This document shows positions 11,201 through 22,183 of a stretch of DNA of 64,000 bases, piece after piece (positions within the stretch are counted from its first letter, which is position 1; the number at the start of each line of letters is the position of its first letter). The DNA is taken from positions 19,904,001 through 19,968,000 of the forward strand of contig OU612068.1 in the NCBI GenBank assembly GCA_914767715.1, in the 5' to 3' direction. The DNA comes from Membranipora membranacea (lineage: Eukaryota > Bryozoa > Gymnolaemata > Cheilostomatida > Membraniporidae). The translations under genes were made by a program, and so were the position numbers. The notes below the pieces were generated by a model. That model had not been told where the DNA came from, searched no databases, and saw nothing but the letters and a program-made list of their open reading frames with translations.

Positions 11201-14200
11201 CCGATTCCATTGCAGGCATCTTGTCTTCAGACTTTTCTTTTTCATTGATCTCCTGCTCAGCTGAAAGAACATTTTCCGCGTCGCTGAAAGCCTCTGGTGA
11301 GATTTGAGGTTCTTCCTGTGCACATGTGTCTGATCCAGCTGTGTCTATCGTTGCTGTTGGTTGAGGTGATGGCGGAGACTGACTATCTGTGCAAGCTTGG
11401 GTTGAGGCTTGAGAATCTTCAAGCATGCTTGTATTCTCCGCTGGCAAATCTTGGGTATCTTTTACCTCAGGCACAGAAGCTGACTCCACATCAAGATGGG
11501 TAGCCTCAATCTCAGGTTCGTTCTCTGAACAAGCATCTATTGGCTCAGCCTCTGCCATTGGTTCTGATTCCATTGCAGGCATCCTATCTTCTGGCTTTAC
11601 TTCATCAGCGCTTTTCTTCTCAGCTGCTTCTTTTTCAGGTGCAGTACCAATAAAGATTGTTGGTGAGGTTTGAGAGTCTCCTTGCTCTCCTGTACATGCT
11701 TCATCTGAAATATCTTGTTCACTTGAGGCTGACTGGGCTTCAGGTTCCGCTTGCAGTTCTGGCTTAGCTTTAGTTATGACTTGCTGTGGAGCTGGGTCAT
11801 TTGTTTGTATGCTAGATTCTGCCTCGGCCTCAGATGTTTGGTCCCCTGACCCTTGTTGAGCAGAGGGAGTTCCTTCCCTAACCACATCCTAAATAATATA
11901 CACAACTGTTATTGGTTGTCAAATATCCAATTTGCTGGCTCTTTTAATTGGCTTGTGGATATGTGTTCTCTGCTCAACCCATCAGAGCCAACACATTGGT
12001 TATTATATTTAGATGCATTGTCATTGTATGTAACTGTATTTTGGAAATGTATAATGTAATATATGTACAATTTGATCTGAAAGTATAATCAAGATCCAGT
12101 TTTTCGGTTTTCTCCGTTCCATCTCCCATTTGCCTGCGGCTGGTCAGTGTGGGCAAACAACTCCAAATGCAGGCAAATTGGATCAAATCTGGTCAACGTC
12201 CTGCCTAGCATATGAGAAGTAGAAAGTTGACTTTGTAAAAAAATCATAATTTGTTTTATCATCGTAGCATTATATTATTGAATCTAACCTCATTGCTCTT
12301 GCAATCAATCATCTGTTGTTCAGGGATGTTTATCGGCGATGGGACTGTTATCCCCTCAGTCAGGACAGGTGAATGGACTGGGAACGTCTCATTGACAGCT
12401 GCGCTGATATGTCCGGACAGGCTGACTGAGCTGTTAGTTAACGGTACGTAACTGCCCTCATCATCTTCTGTCTCTACTTTGAAAATTAAAATAATATGAT
12501 AACTCTTAAATAAAAGTTATGTGGAGATAACCTTAGACGACTTATCTTATCTATGGAAAACAATTCCACCTGTTTTTGAAAAGCAGTGGTATATAATTAA
12601 AAATTGCGGCATTGTTTTCAGTAGCAAGTGCGATCACTGAGATCAGTTATCGTTAAATTGTCAAATTCAGATTCCTAAAAATAATGTAATATACAAATTT
12701 ATATGATATAAAAAGAAATTCTAGCGGCAAAAACAATAAGCTGAACATTAAGAAAGTGATAACAGTAACCCAATATACTAACCCTGTGCCTGTTCCATCT
12801 TGGGAACTTCCTGAAAAACGTCACAATTATTTTGATACTGTTGTACAGAAACAGCATGGCTGAGCATTACACTGAACTTTCGACTTAATTAAGATGGCAA
12901 AACATAACTTGCACTGTGTTGGCTGTGATAGGTTGCATGGAATCCCCAACCCAACCAATCAGTGCCAAAACATTGGCAACATTGACTGAAAGCAGAGTTT
13001 TAACAGAGAAACGGATATAACTGCTCTGAAACCCACTTCACTAGCTGTAGGATTTGCTTATAGTTTGACCTTGCGTAGGTGTATTTTGGGGCTTGTAATA
13101 TATTCTATTTGGTTGCCAGTAGAGATGTACGTAGACCCCATAAATTAGCCCAAAACCAAAAGAACCAAAATCTGTGGCTGTGTGACAAGGCTACCCCCTA
13201 AACACTGAAAACACAGCATGTTGGAAGGCTTAAATACCTGGTGCTTATTGGTACATTAATGAATGAAAGAGGTTACCCGGACTCATACTCACCTCTAAAT
13301 GATGTATAGAACTAGTGATCGTTCTTGTGACAGCTTCCGTGGGTTGAACACAGTCAACCACTAGCTGGCGTCCGGAAGCGTGTACAACAACACCGACATC
13401 GCTTGCCAACTCATATGGAGTGAATACTTCTTTACGCTCCATCTGGGCAGAGGCTGCGTCTATCAAAAAAGACACATCACATAGACATACATAGACACAG
13501 GATCATAGACAAAAGATATGTAAGGATCAGGAAACCTTATTTCCTATGTCATCTTTGTTCCTGCTCAGTAAAATGGAGGTTATTATTAGGCCCTAACTTC
13601 TTCCAGAATAATACTATGTTGCCAGTGGCCCAGTGATCTTTATCTTATAGCATCACAATAAATTTACACATAATATATGGTACACCTGTTAGTCACACCA
13701 TTCAGCACTATTGTCTGCTCTTTTGTTGTGAGAACACAACACCTGTTGTAAAAGAGTGGTTCTTTTACATTATTCTTGGTTTTGATGTTTTTTGAGTCAT
13801 TATCCCTGTTATTCTGGGAACATGATCATTAAGGAAAGAATTGGTTTTATCAAGAACATCCCTTTGTGGTGCAGAACTCATGATTGCACAAGGAAGATTC
13901 CAATAGCAACTTCCTTACCAAGAGTCCTGCTCAGTAAATGGTTTTGAGTGAAAAATAACTCACCCTGGTTGGAGTCCTCTGCTGTTTTCTCTAGTGATTG
14001 CGCTATCTTTGGCAAAGCAGATATAGGAGGAAGAATGTTCAGGGGTGGAAGTCTGGCGGATACTTTGCCCAGAGGTGGGAGAATTCCCTTTGCTTTCTTC
14101 TCTGGTCCTAGGTGTGAAGCTGGTGTCATCATAGCCTCAGCACTAGTAATCACCATTGGCTCCTTACTTATAACAGCATACTTATCATTGGCAGCGTAGA

Positions 14201-15961
14201 CCCTTCTGCAATGTATGTATTAGTCACCTTTTATAAAATTAATGCTCATTTACAACTCGACAACGCAGCAACATGACAACATATTGGCATAAAGGCATTG
14301 ATGACTGGCCCCAGTGCAGCACCAAAACCTAGGAGGAAAATTGTCACGTCATCAATGTCATACTAGACCAAGTTTGGTCCATTTACCTGCATTTGGAGAA
14401 GCTCCCCTTCCACTGGTTGAGTCGTAGTGGCGTGACCAGTGGAAGGGGAGCAACTAGTATGCAGGCAAACTGGATCAAACTTGTTCTAATGTCATACTAT
14501 TAACATAAATTAAAAAATTTCTGACAAGTTACAAATGCTACTCACTCATCAGTCATAAGTGGATGGCTCTGAGGAGGCACCATCTGATTGATTCCTGTCT
14601 TATGCTCAGTGAAAGTTGGTGTGATCGGTGTTAGAGTTGACCTAGGTGGTCTACTGTATGCTGTCTCAGCTACTGAGATCCTGTCATGAGAAGCCCTGGT
14701 CGATCTGGTGATAAGGGGTGGTACATTGTCTGCTGTGTACTCACGAGCGTGCAATGTGTGTGGAGCGGCAGGTGGGAGAATGTCCTGAAATAAATTCAAA
14801 TGTGTTAGAGAAAATGCAATGATCACATCGGAGAAAAATTATCCATAAATGTGAAGAAAGCAATAAGTGCAGTGTATGTGAGAAGCAAATGGCCACAAAA
14901 GATTATTATGAATTCGGCTAACCAGAACAGGGCTTTGAGCTTGAGCTTGAGCTGGCGGAGACTCTCTATCAGACCCAGGAGGGAATCTTGTTCTCTCGAT
15001 GATAAGCTCATCATCTGAACCCGCCTCAGACGCCCCAGGAAACTGCTCCACCACAGTTGAGGCCAGTGCCAGGTCAGTATCAGATCTGAAGATGAGGTCA
15101 GAGGGAGTCTCCAGGTCGGTACCATCACCTATTGAGCTATCTCTGCTTGACGCCGGTACTGTGCTTTGTATCTGAGCACTTGAGAACTTTCTGTTGTACG
15201 CCAGTATCCTCTCACCCTGGCTGTCAAGGTCATCTACCCAGTCAGGAACTGGTGAAGGCGTGTGCAGGCGCCATACTGTGGCTAAATTAAGATGGATGAC
15301 AGTCATATTAGAGTAATAGTAGTCTTATTGTTCAGACGGCTGCATCGCCAGTTAGTGGCATTACATTATAAAACACCCAATGCCACTTGTTTGCATTGCA
15401 GCCGTCTGAGCACTTAGACTAGAGTAAGGGTTAAAGAGAAAAAGGATAAAGTGATCCCAAGTCTGGAAGTTGCGTGGTGTATTTTCAATGTAACTTAAAA
15501 TTTGTCTGTTGTGTAGTGATGGTTGTCTTCTCACTATGTGCCCTAGATAATGTCCCGTCATTCAGCACATTTGCGTTTGACATGAAATCTAGCCACATTT
15601 TTGGCTGCTGAATGAACTGCGCATACGATGGGTGCACGAGACGACAAAAGTACATTCTCAAACCTTGAAAATTTCACCCCTTGAATAGGTTGTTGTTGAG
15701 TTCTCTCTATCATGTACGCTTAGCATCATTGATATCTAAATATTTCTAACTGTTACAAGCTTCCATCTTACTCAGCCCTGTATTAACAACATCAGTGAAT
15801 ATTCATCAAAGGGTGGGAATTACATTCAAATCCATTAATTGTCATTGTGACTTACGTTTTTTCTTGGGCGGATTATCAACAAACTTTCGGCGAATGTAGC
15901 TAATCAATCTGTTTTCACCCTTCTGTTGCCCATCACCACCACGGGACAAACAGACACCCAT
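8222..15961 (-). CDS. Large acidic protein with predicted N-myristoylation signal (unrecognised family)
   Basis: Ten exons join in frame on the minus strand: 15961-15856, 15281-14923, 14784-14546, 14202-13964, 13459-13293, 12810-12783, 12476-12289, 11888-8775, 8557-8474 and 8236-8222, giving 1512 residues. If the donor at 8774 is not used, exon 8 reads on to a stop at 8730 (1494 residues). The N-terminus MGVCLSRGG has Gly2, Cys4 and Ser6, which fits N-myristoylation plus palmitoylation, so the protein probably attaches to a membrane; a basic stretch ends exon 1 (PPKKK). Exons 2-7 encode a moderately conserved-looking region (VPDWVDDLDSQGERILAYN, LVVDCVQPTEAVTRTITSSI). Exon 8 is a 3.1-kb low-complexity acidic domain rich in Glu, Asp, Ser, Thr and Pro, presumably disordered. 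It contains a tandem repeat of about 121 residues. I do not recognise the family and assign no function. Confidence 0.75.
10915..11640 (-). repeat. Tandem 363-bp (121-residue) coding duplication in the acidic protein
   Basis: Two adjacent units share MPAMESE, SVPEVKDTQDLPA, SQSPPSPQP and TIDTAGSDTC in the same order. The DNA word encoding MPAMESE recurs 363 bases apart (11571 and 11208 on the plus strand). The length is a multiple of three, so the duplication keeps the frame. High similarity suggests it is recent. Confidence 0.85.
12075..12196. repeat. Diverged copy of the AAGTTTGATCC MITE family
   Basis: The right end reads ATGCAGGCAAATTGGATCAA, like the copies at 14364 and 19729. The left end (ACAATTTGATCTGAAAG) is more decayed. 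It lies in an intron of the acidic-protein gene. Confidence 0.5.
14364..14488. mobile_element. 125-bp MITE with target duplication
   Basis: The terminal inverted repeat is TAGACCAAGTTTGGTCCA / TTAGAACAAGTTTGATCCAG on the other strand, followed by an inner palindrome (CTCCCCTTCCACTGGT). The direct repeat ATGTCATAC flanks both sides (14355-14363 and 14489-14497). The element lies in an intron of the acidic-protein gene. An 8-9 bp duplication fits hAT or Mutator mobilisation. Confidence 0.8.
15322..15422. mobile_element. Short MITE with CAGACGGCTGCA ends
   Basis: The left end TTCAGACGGCTGCAT is answered by ATTGCAGCCGTCTGAGCA at the right end, with a second inverted pair (AGTGGCATT, AATGCCACT) inside. 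It lies in intron 1 of the acidic-protein gene. A half copy is seen near 6380. Confidence 0.7.
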
Positions 15962-16799
15962 GGTCGCCGCCTTTGTTTGAATAGCAGCGTTGAAGGAGCC
16001 CACAGAGCTACTGAATAACTAGGTTTGCAGCAGACCCAATTCCATTTTCTTGACGATAAAGAATGCAACAGATGACATCGTAATGTGTGACACTGCTGAC
16101 AATGCAAGTACATGTAATGCCAAAATCTCATAATGTTTAATGTCGAATTGTTTCTGTTGTGAACTGAAGCATTATTTATTCATTCCAAGTAACGCATGTC
16201 TGCTGATTCAATGAATTCTTGTACATTTGTTAATTCAGTGTGATGTTGATGGCGGCACTATATTATAACTCTACAAAAGTGGAATCTTAAAAATAGCTCA
16301 GATGAAAATGGTTAATTTACCGTTGTCTCAATTTTCTACACCAACTAGAGGGGTTTTACATACATGTATACATAAGATGATAAATTATATCCCAACCCAA
16401 GAAATTGAGGCTGGCTGTGTCATAAAATAATGAGAGTGATCGATTGTTTGTGTATGTGTATTGTGCGTGTTGAAGAGCAAATAAATACAGACGGAACTCA
16501 AAACGAAAAACTAGCATATTTAATGCTATAATATAGACGGAGTAGATACAGGGTAATTGTAGCAATGGTGGAGCAACTCCAATGCCGACAAAGCAGATCA
16601 AATTCGATGCACTTACTTTCAGTTAATCACCTTAATCACACTAATGATTGGTCACCAAATGCCTCTTGAGTAGAAAAATTCATCAACACAACGATTTCCT
16701 TTGAAAAACATCACAGAACTAAACCAAATAGCACAAAATAACGTAACAGTAATGTACTGTACCTCTTTTAGATCAGACAATGGGTGATTAAACCAAAAT
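15962..16799. other. Intergenic region upstream of the acidic-protein gene
   Basis: These 838 bases lie between the start codon of the acidic-protein gene and the stop codon of the lipase gene, both on the minus strand. They must hold the promoter of the first and the 3' UTR of the second. I see no gene in them. Confidence 0.5.
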
Positions 16800-19700
16800 T
16801 TACGGGTTCGAATAGACGAATGTCCTACACTGATCTCTTGCACTCTCGGACGGAGGTGTACCAGTAACCATGAGGTCCTCCATGTCACTACCAACATCAG
16901 GTATGAAATAGTTATTGTGACTATCAGCACAAGCAGAGGTCAAACACACTGACTCATCTCGTATACAACTTGTATCCTGTAATATAAAGCCAATGTATCT
17001 GATATTATATGTCTATTTGAAGTATACCACATTCAACTTGCCATGTAAGAACTGATGAGTGATATCTTTTTTTGCTTAGTAGGGTATCTCTGGTAAATTG
17101 AGTTAATTCAAACCATTGAATTCAATAAGTGGTGGTCACATAGGCCCCCATCTTGAGGAATGAAAGCTACTTAAAGTATATTCTATACAAAACCTATACA
17201 TACTCCAATAGTCAATCATTTGATCACTGTGGATCAAATGGCTGAAGATGCTACTAGTCATATATTTGTGACCAACAAACTTGTATGTGTGTATTACAAT
17301 TGTAAATAAGTAACTGTCCTCTCTTTTTCATGCCAGAAAAAAGTTCCAGGAACACTCACGCACAAGCTGGTTGGTCATAGATAATGGTGATGTAGCACTA
17401 AATTTGAAGGTGTAGCCATTGTGCGGGTCTGTGTAAACTCATCCTTATATAGTACTCACCTCATTTCCAGAGCATATTTTGTATTCAGATGTTGTAGTGA
17501 GATCATCAGTTATGTCATAGAATACTTCGCGTCTGGTATGATATGTAAATGATACTCCGAATAAAGTGGAAGGAACAGACTGTACTATCGGATCTCTCTT
17601 GCTAGTTATTCTCCAGCTGTTACCTATGATCTAAATATTTCAAGGGAATACGAGAATATAGTGACCGGGTCATCCAGATATGCAGTCTTCACAAAACAGA
17701 TCACCACTGCATGATAGGTATATCATTTGACGCTGTGTTTGGATTAACTGCGCATACAATCTATGAAAAGCATTAATGTTGTCGAAATGATTGGTGGTGA
17801 AGAGACCCAACTTCGGTGTATACTTACTCGATCAAATTCATAAGCGAAGTCCTTGTCTCCCACTCTCGGCTGGCCAAACGTGTAGAGCTCTAGCTTAGGC
17901 TGTGTTATGACACCATCTGCCAACAGATGGGCTGCTATGAGGGAGGCTTGAGCTCCGCCAAGGGAATGTCCTGTCAGCGTGATCCTAAGGCTAGAATCTG
18001 CAGCTAGTCTCTCTTCAACTATCGATTTGACACATGAATACAGGGTGCTATGTGCATTTGCGTTATATTTCAACACCTGTAAATAATTGGTTCGGTTTAT
18101 AATTTTCTATTTCATGTACAGAATTAAATATCATTGCAAATGCACAAAAGTGTTATCATAGTGGTGGAAATGGCACAGTACTGCGACATGGTGTTTAATC
18201 AGGAAATAATTCAGATCAGTTAGTTTCCTAAATTATGTACTTCAACCCCTTTAAAATAATATATAATTATATTCTCCGTAAAGAGGCTCGCCCACTAAAT
18301 ATCTTTCGAAGTTCTGAGAACATTGCCAGTTGAGCTTTTATTTTGCTTCACTGCTCGATTAAATGGAAGGCAACTTGTGCCGAAGACCTTGAATTGTATA
18401 ATTATCGTGTTTACCAGTTGGACAGATCAAGACTCATCAAGAAGACGATGATCAATACTAACTCGGTCAAGAACAAGACCTACCTCACTGTCATACTACA
18501 AAGAATTTTTTCTCCATACCATAAAATTACTGGAAATTCACCTCACATTCCCACCCCCGCAAAGAATCCACTGAAACTTTGGATTAATGTACCACTATTT
18601 ATTATTCTCTTTATCATTATACACCTTTATCCGGCAGACAAATCCTGAGTTGTTTCAAATCAGTTTTAACTCACATTGCCACCTGTAAGAAAACTTTCCA
18701 TGCCTGTCAGGCTGGTGAGCACCTGCTCCACAGCTTGTGCGTTCTCATATGTGCCTCTGACAGCTACGACAAGGTGCTTGTCTACATCTGACAAACCGAT
18801 CACTGCGCCACAATCTCTGTATTCATAGTTTATACCGCTACAGTCATTCAGCAGAAACTCAATAACCTGCAAATTAGAAATGGTGCATCTAAATATTTGA
18901 AATGTGAAGTTGATTTGATATGAATATTCTGCAATGATGGCATTCTCAAACTATTAAACATGGTATCAAACATAATTTGCACTCTTTTCTCTGCAATTAC
19001 AGTCCAGTTCACTCAGTTCAAACCTCTGGGGACCACAAAAAAATTAATGGATGAATGAATTAGGTGACATTAGAACTCATTATGATTCCGCTGAAGAGAC
19101 CGAATTTCCTTGTCCCAATTAACAGGAGTTCTGAATTATAAAGTCTGAATTAAGAGGAGTTCACTGTAATTATTTGTGTTAAAAACGAAACCAGGCATGA
19201 AACTGAGATATTACTGGAAGTTTGAATAATCTTAGATGCCATTTCACAGTTCCTAGTTACTGTCAGCCTAGATTCTTGACATTTTATTTGAGAACCTACC
19301 CTATAATTACCACCGATCTCAGAGCCTACCACACTCTGCACGGTAGCCTCATCAGATATTCCTGGCGTGATGTAGGCAAGAGATGACCACTTAGCCATTG
19401 CTTCAGCTGTCATAACATTGTAACTGAGGGTAGGTTCGGCAACCAACCCACACTTGCGCCTGCTTGTGACACCCTGTGACGATGAGCAATCGTTGTACCC
19501 TAAAAAGTAACAATATTTTTGTTAGGTTCTAGGCCATTTTGAGATATCAAATAAAATGTTTTTTACAAATCTGTGATTAAAGGCATCTGTGGAAGTCATT
19601 ATAAGCATACATCAACAACACAATAAGCTCTCTGAAATTAAAGCAAGTTATTACCATTTATGCCTACTTGGCATTATCTCAAATTAGACCTCTGTGGATA

Positions 19701-20109
19701 GTTCGTGATTATATGAGTATGGCCAATCTATAACAAGTTTGATCCAATTTGCCTGCATCCCAGTTGCTCCCCTTCCACCGGTCACGCCGCAGTTGACGGG
19801 GAGCAACTCCGCATGCAAAGAGACCAAACTTGGTCTAGGCCGATCCGATAGATGGTTTACCTTCCTTTAAAGAAAGGATGCATCTCCGTATTTTCACTTA
19901 TATCAAAGCATGAAAGCATGCAGCAAAATTAGTGCCATCGCATATGAAAACTTACATGAGCCATAGGCATGGCAGCCATTAGTCAGCGGACACCATCTGC
20001 AGGACACCCACCATTCTGAGTCTCTACTACAGGAGGAACAATCCTTGTTATCCCAACAAGCGGCATCAGCTCCAACAATGCACAATACAGTCAGCAAAAC
20101 TACAAACAT
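16800..20109 (-). CDS. Secreted PSI-domain class 3 lipase
   Basis: Six exons join in frame on the minus strand: 20109-19956, 19499-19300, 18866-18675, 18076-17828, 17630-17460 and 16976-16800, giving 380 residues. Residues 1-16 (MFVVLLTVLCIVGADA) form a signal peptide. A cysteine-rich PSI/plexin-like module follows (about 17-65, CWDNKDCSSC...CRWCPLTNGC). The rest is an alpha/beta-hydrolase of Lipase_3 type: oxyanion-side strand LVVAVRGTYE, nucleophile elbow GHSLGG with Ser at about 220, TFGQPRVGD, Asp at about 278 in SKRDPIVQ, and a likely catalytic His at about 342 in SHNNYF. The full triad is therefore present. The enzyme should hydrolyse acylglycerols outside the cell or in a secretory compartment; the substrate cannot be told from sequence. 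The exon 6 ending is Cys-rich, suggesting disulfides. Confidence 0.88.
19729..19837. mobile_element. 109-bp MITE, same family as 14364-14488
   Basis: The ends are TATAACAAGTTTGATCC and, on the other strand, TAGACCAAGTTTGGTC. The interior repeats the CTCCCCTTCCACCGGTCACG palindrome of the sister copy. Flanks GGCCAATC and GGCCGATC look like an 8-bp target duplication with one change. It sits in intron 1 of the lipase gene. Confidence 0.8.
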
Positions 20110-20884
20110 CGCAAATGACGAAGAGTGCCTAAACTTCTAACTAACAGATTTGAAGGATCCAAGCAATCCACTGTGAAAAGATTGCGGTCGCTGTAGAGAT
20201 GTTTATGACAGTTGAGCACGTGCTTTATATCGGCAGAGGATTCCTCTAAAATAAGCACCCTAGTTTTTGTTTGATACTGCTAAAGAGGTGATCTACAATT
20301 ACTCTGAATCAGTGCCTCTGCCCACTCTTCCCTCGTCTGTATAATCAAGCCAGTAATTTGTCACCAACATGCACAATATAATTGGCAGGTGCTTGTTCAG
20401 CGCTTGCTAAAAAGACATAATTATTCTAGCAAGCTATGAGCGTGGGCTCAAACAAACTAGCGGTTTTTGTATTTTTGACTGTCATTTGGATTTTCTGAAT
20501 CATATTATTAATCATAGCTTGCTTCACGTCACTGTTTAGATGACAAGCGTTACTGCTATTATAAAAAAAATTATAATAGATGACCTTTAAGTGACCAGGA
20601 TCAACGTCAAATATACTCGCTGAATCCAATATATTAGAGGTCATGTACAGGAAGAACATCATCAAAATAATATTTAAAAATGTAATATTTTGATATGCCT
20701 TTTCATTAAATATGGCAGTTATATATAGACTCTGTAACCGATGATGTGACCAAATCCTGTTTTATTTCAATTTTTTTTTTCTTACCAACATACTGAAGTC
20801 TTTTTTATCAATTTATGTCAAATCAGATCCACTATATACATTGTCATTCGTTGCAAATGTATTTTGATCGATAATAAAGTACTC

Positions 20885-20969
<85 letters not shown>

Positions 20970-22183
20970 ATTCTTTTATTATTTATACACTTTCAAAGTA
21001 GAGAGTTCGGAGCATTAATGCAACAATTTTATGACCAATGTGACAGATATCTGTTTAAATCTTTTGAAAACTCAAAAAAATGATGTTATCCATTCAGTAT
21101 GCAAAACCTGAAAGTTATTTAATTTATTTAATTATACAGTTAAAGTGTTATATGTGATGTATTTTTCAAACCATATTGTCAACTTTATCGTTTTGAACAA
21201 CATAGTGTGAGGGGGTGACAGTGACATGATGGTTGAGTATAAATCAGTAGTCTCTCGTGCCCATTAACGCAAATAAACACACCATAATTTAGAATAGATA
21301 GCTCTGAATAAGCTGCATTTAATTTGAGCTTTCCTTTTATTGTAGATGTGTGTATGAGTAAACCAACAGATAAGCTAAAAGCCAGTGTTGACAATGCAGC
21401 CATGCCAGCAAGTCAAGACTTTTACATTTTGTTGAGCGATTCAAAATTTGACATGACGCTTCCATTTTCACTCTAGGGTGTACCTGTACTGGCAACTCCA
21501 AACCATGTAAGTAATTTCATATGCAGATTTCTCAATCATGTTTGACATAATTATGTGACAACCTTATTTCACATCCTTCAATGAAGGTAAGAAGTGTCCT
21601 CTTGTGTCCTCTAGGTCGCACACCGTAACACACCACAAATTATAGGCAAAACAGGTCAAAACTTCACAGGCAAGACGCGTAACACCTCTAAAACCTGGTA
21701 AAACTTGTTTAAACAACACTGCAAACTTCCTTTGATTTTCCTCGCTCATCAGCAATAATAGGAAAATAGTTTGAAATAGCAGCTGGCTTAATTTTGGGAT
21801 GCAATGCTCGGTGCAAACAGATTGTTATGTTGGGTTTTATCTCAAAGGCCTTAGAGATGAGGCTAATATTTATTTTATTTTTCATGAAATGACTGAGAGT
21901 TATCTTATCAAATGTACTTGTTCAACAGGGGATACAATAATGTATCTATTTTACAGTCTTATGGCATGAAAATTTATATCCAATCACAGACGTGATTTAG
22001 ATTCATTATACCAATCAATAATGAGATGACTTTATTCATTTAACAATGAGTCCATCTAGTTCATGGGAAGGGAGTCACGTGGTCAGTGCATGCAAAGAAA
22101 AGAAGAAAGTTTGAAGGAAGATTTTGATATTGCCCCGAAGAAAGCTAATTAATACAGGATAGGGTTACTGGTATAATGTGAAG
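20110..22183. other. Intergenic region between lipase (-) and neuferricin (+)
   Basis: The two genes diverge, so both promoters lie here. Apart from the CAAT microsatellite I see only AT-rich sequence without a convincing exon. Confidence 0.5.
20884..20968. repeat. (CAAT)n microsatellite
   Basis: An uninterrupted run of the tetranucleotide CAAT, about 20 units, seen directly. It is likely to be length-polymorphic. Confidence 0.97.

Noticed and set aside
9070-11673. Several plus-strand open frames opposite the acidic protein
   Set aside because: They are antisense shadows of a low-complexity, repetitive coding exon and share no splice signals of their own.
16356-16930. Minus-strand hydrophobic open frames near the lipase 3' end
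   Set aside because: One overlaps the last lipase exon in a wrong frame; the other has no splice support and a chance-like composition.
20884-20968. CRISPR-like or satellite array
   Set aside because: It is a simple tetranucleotide run without spacers or a longer unit.
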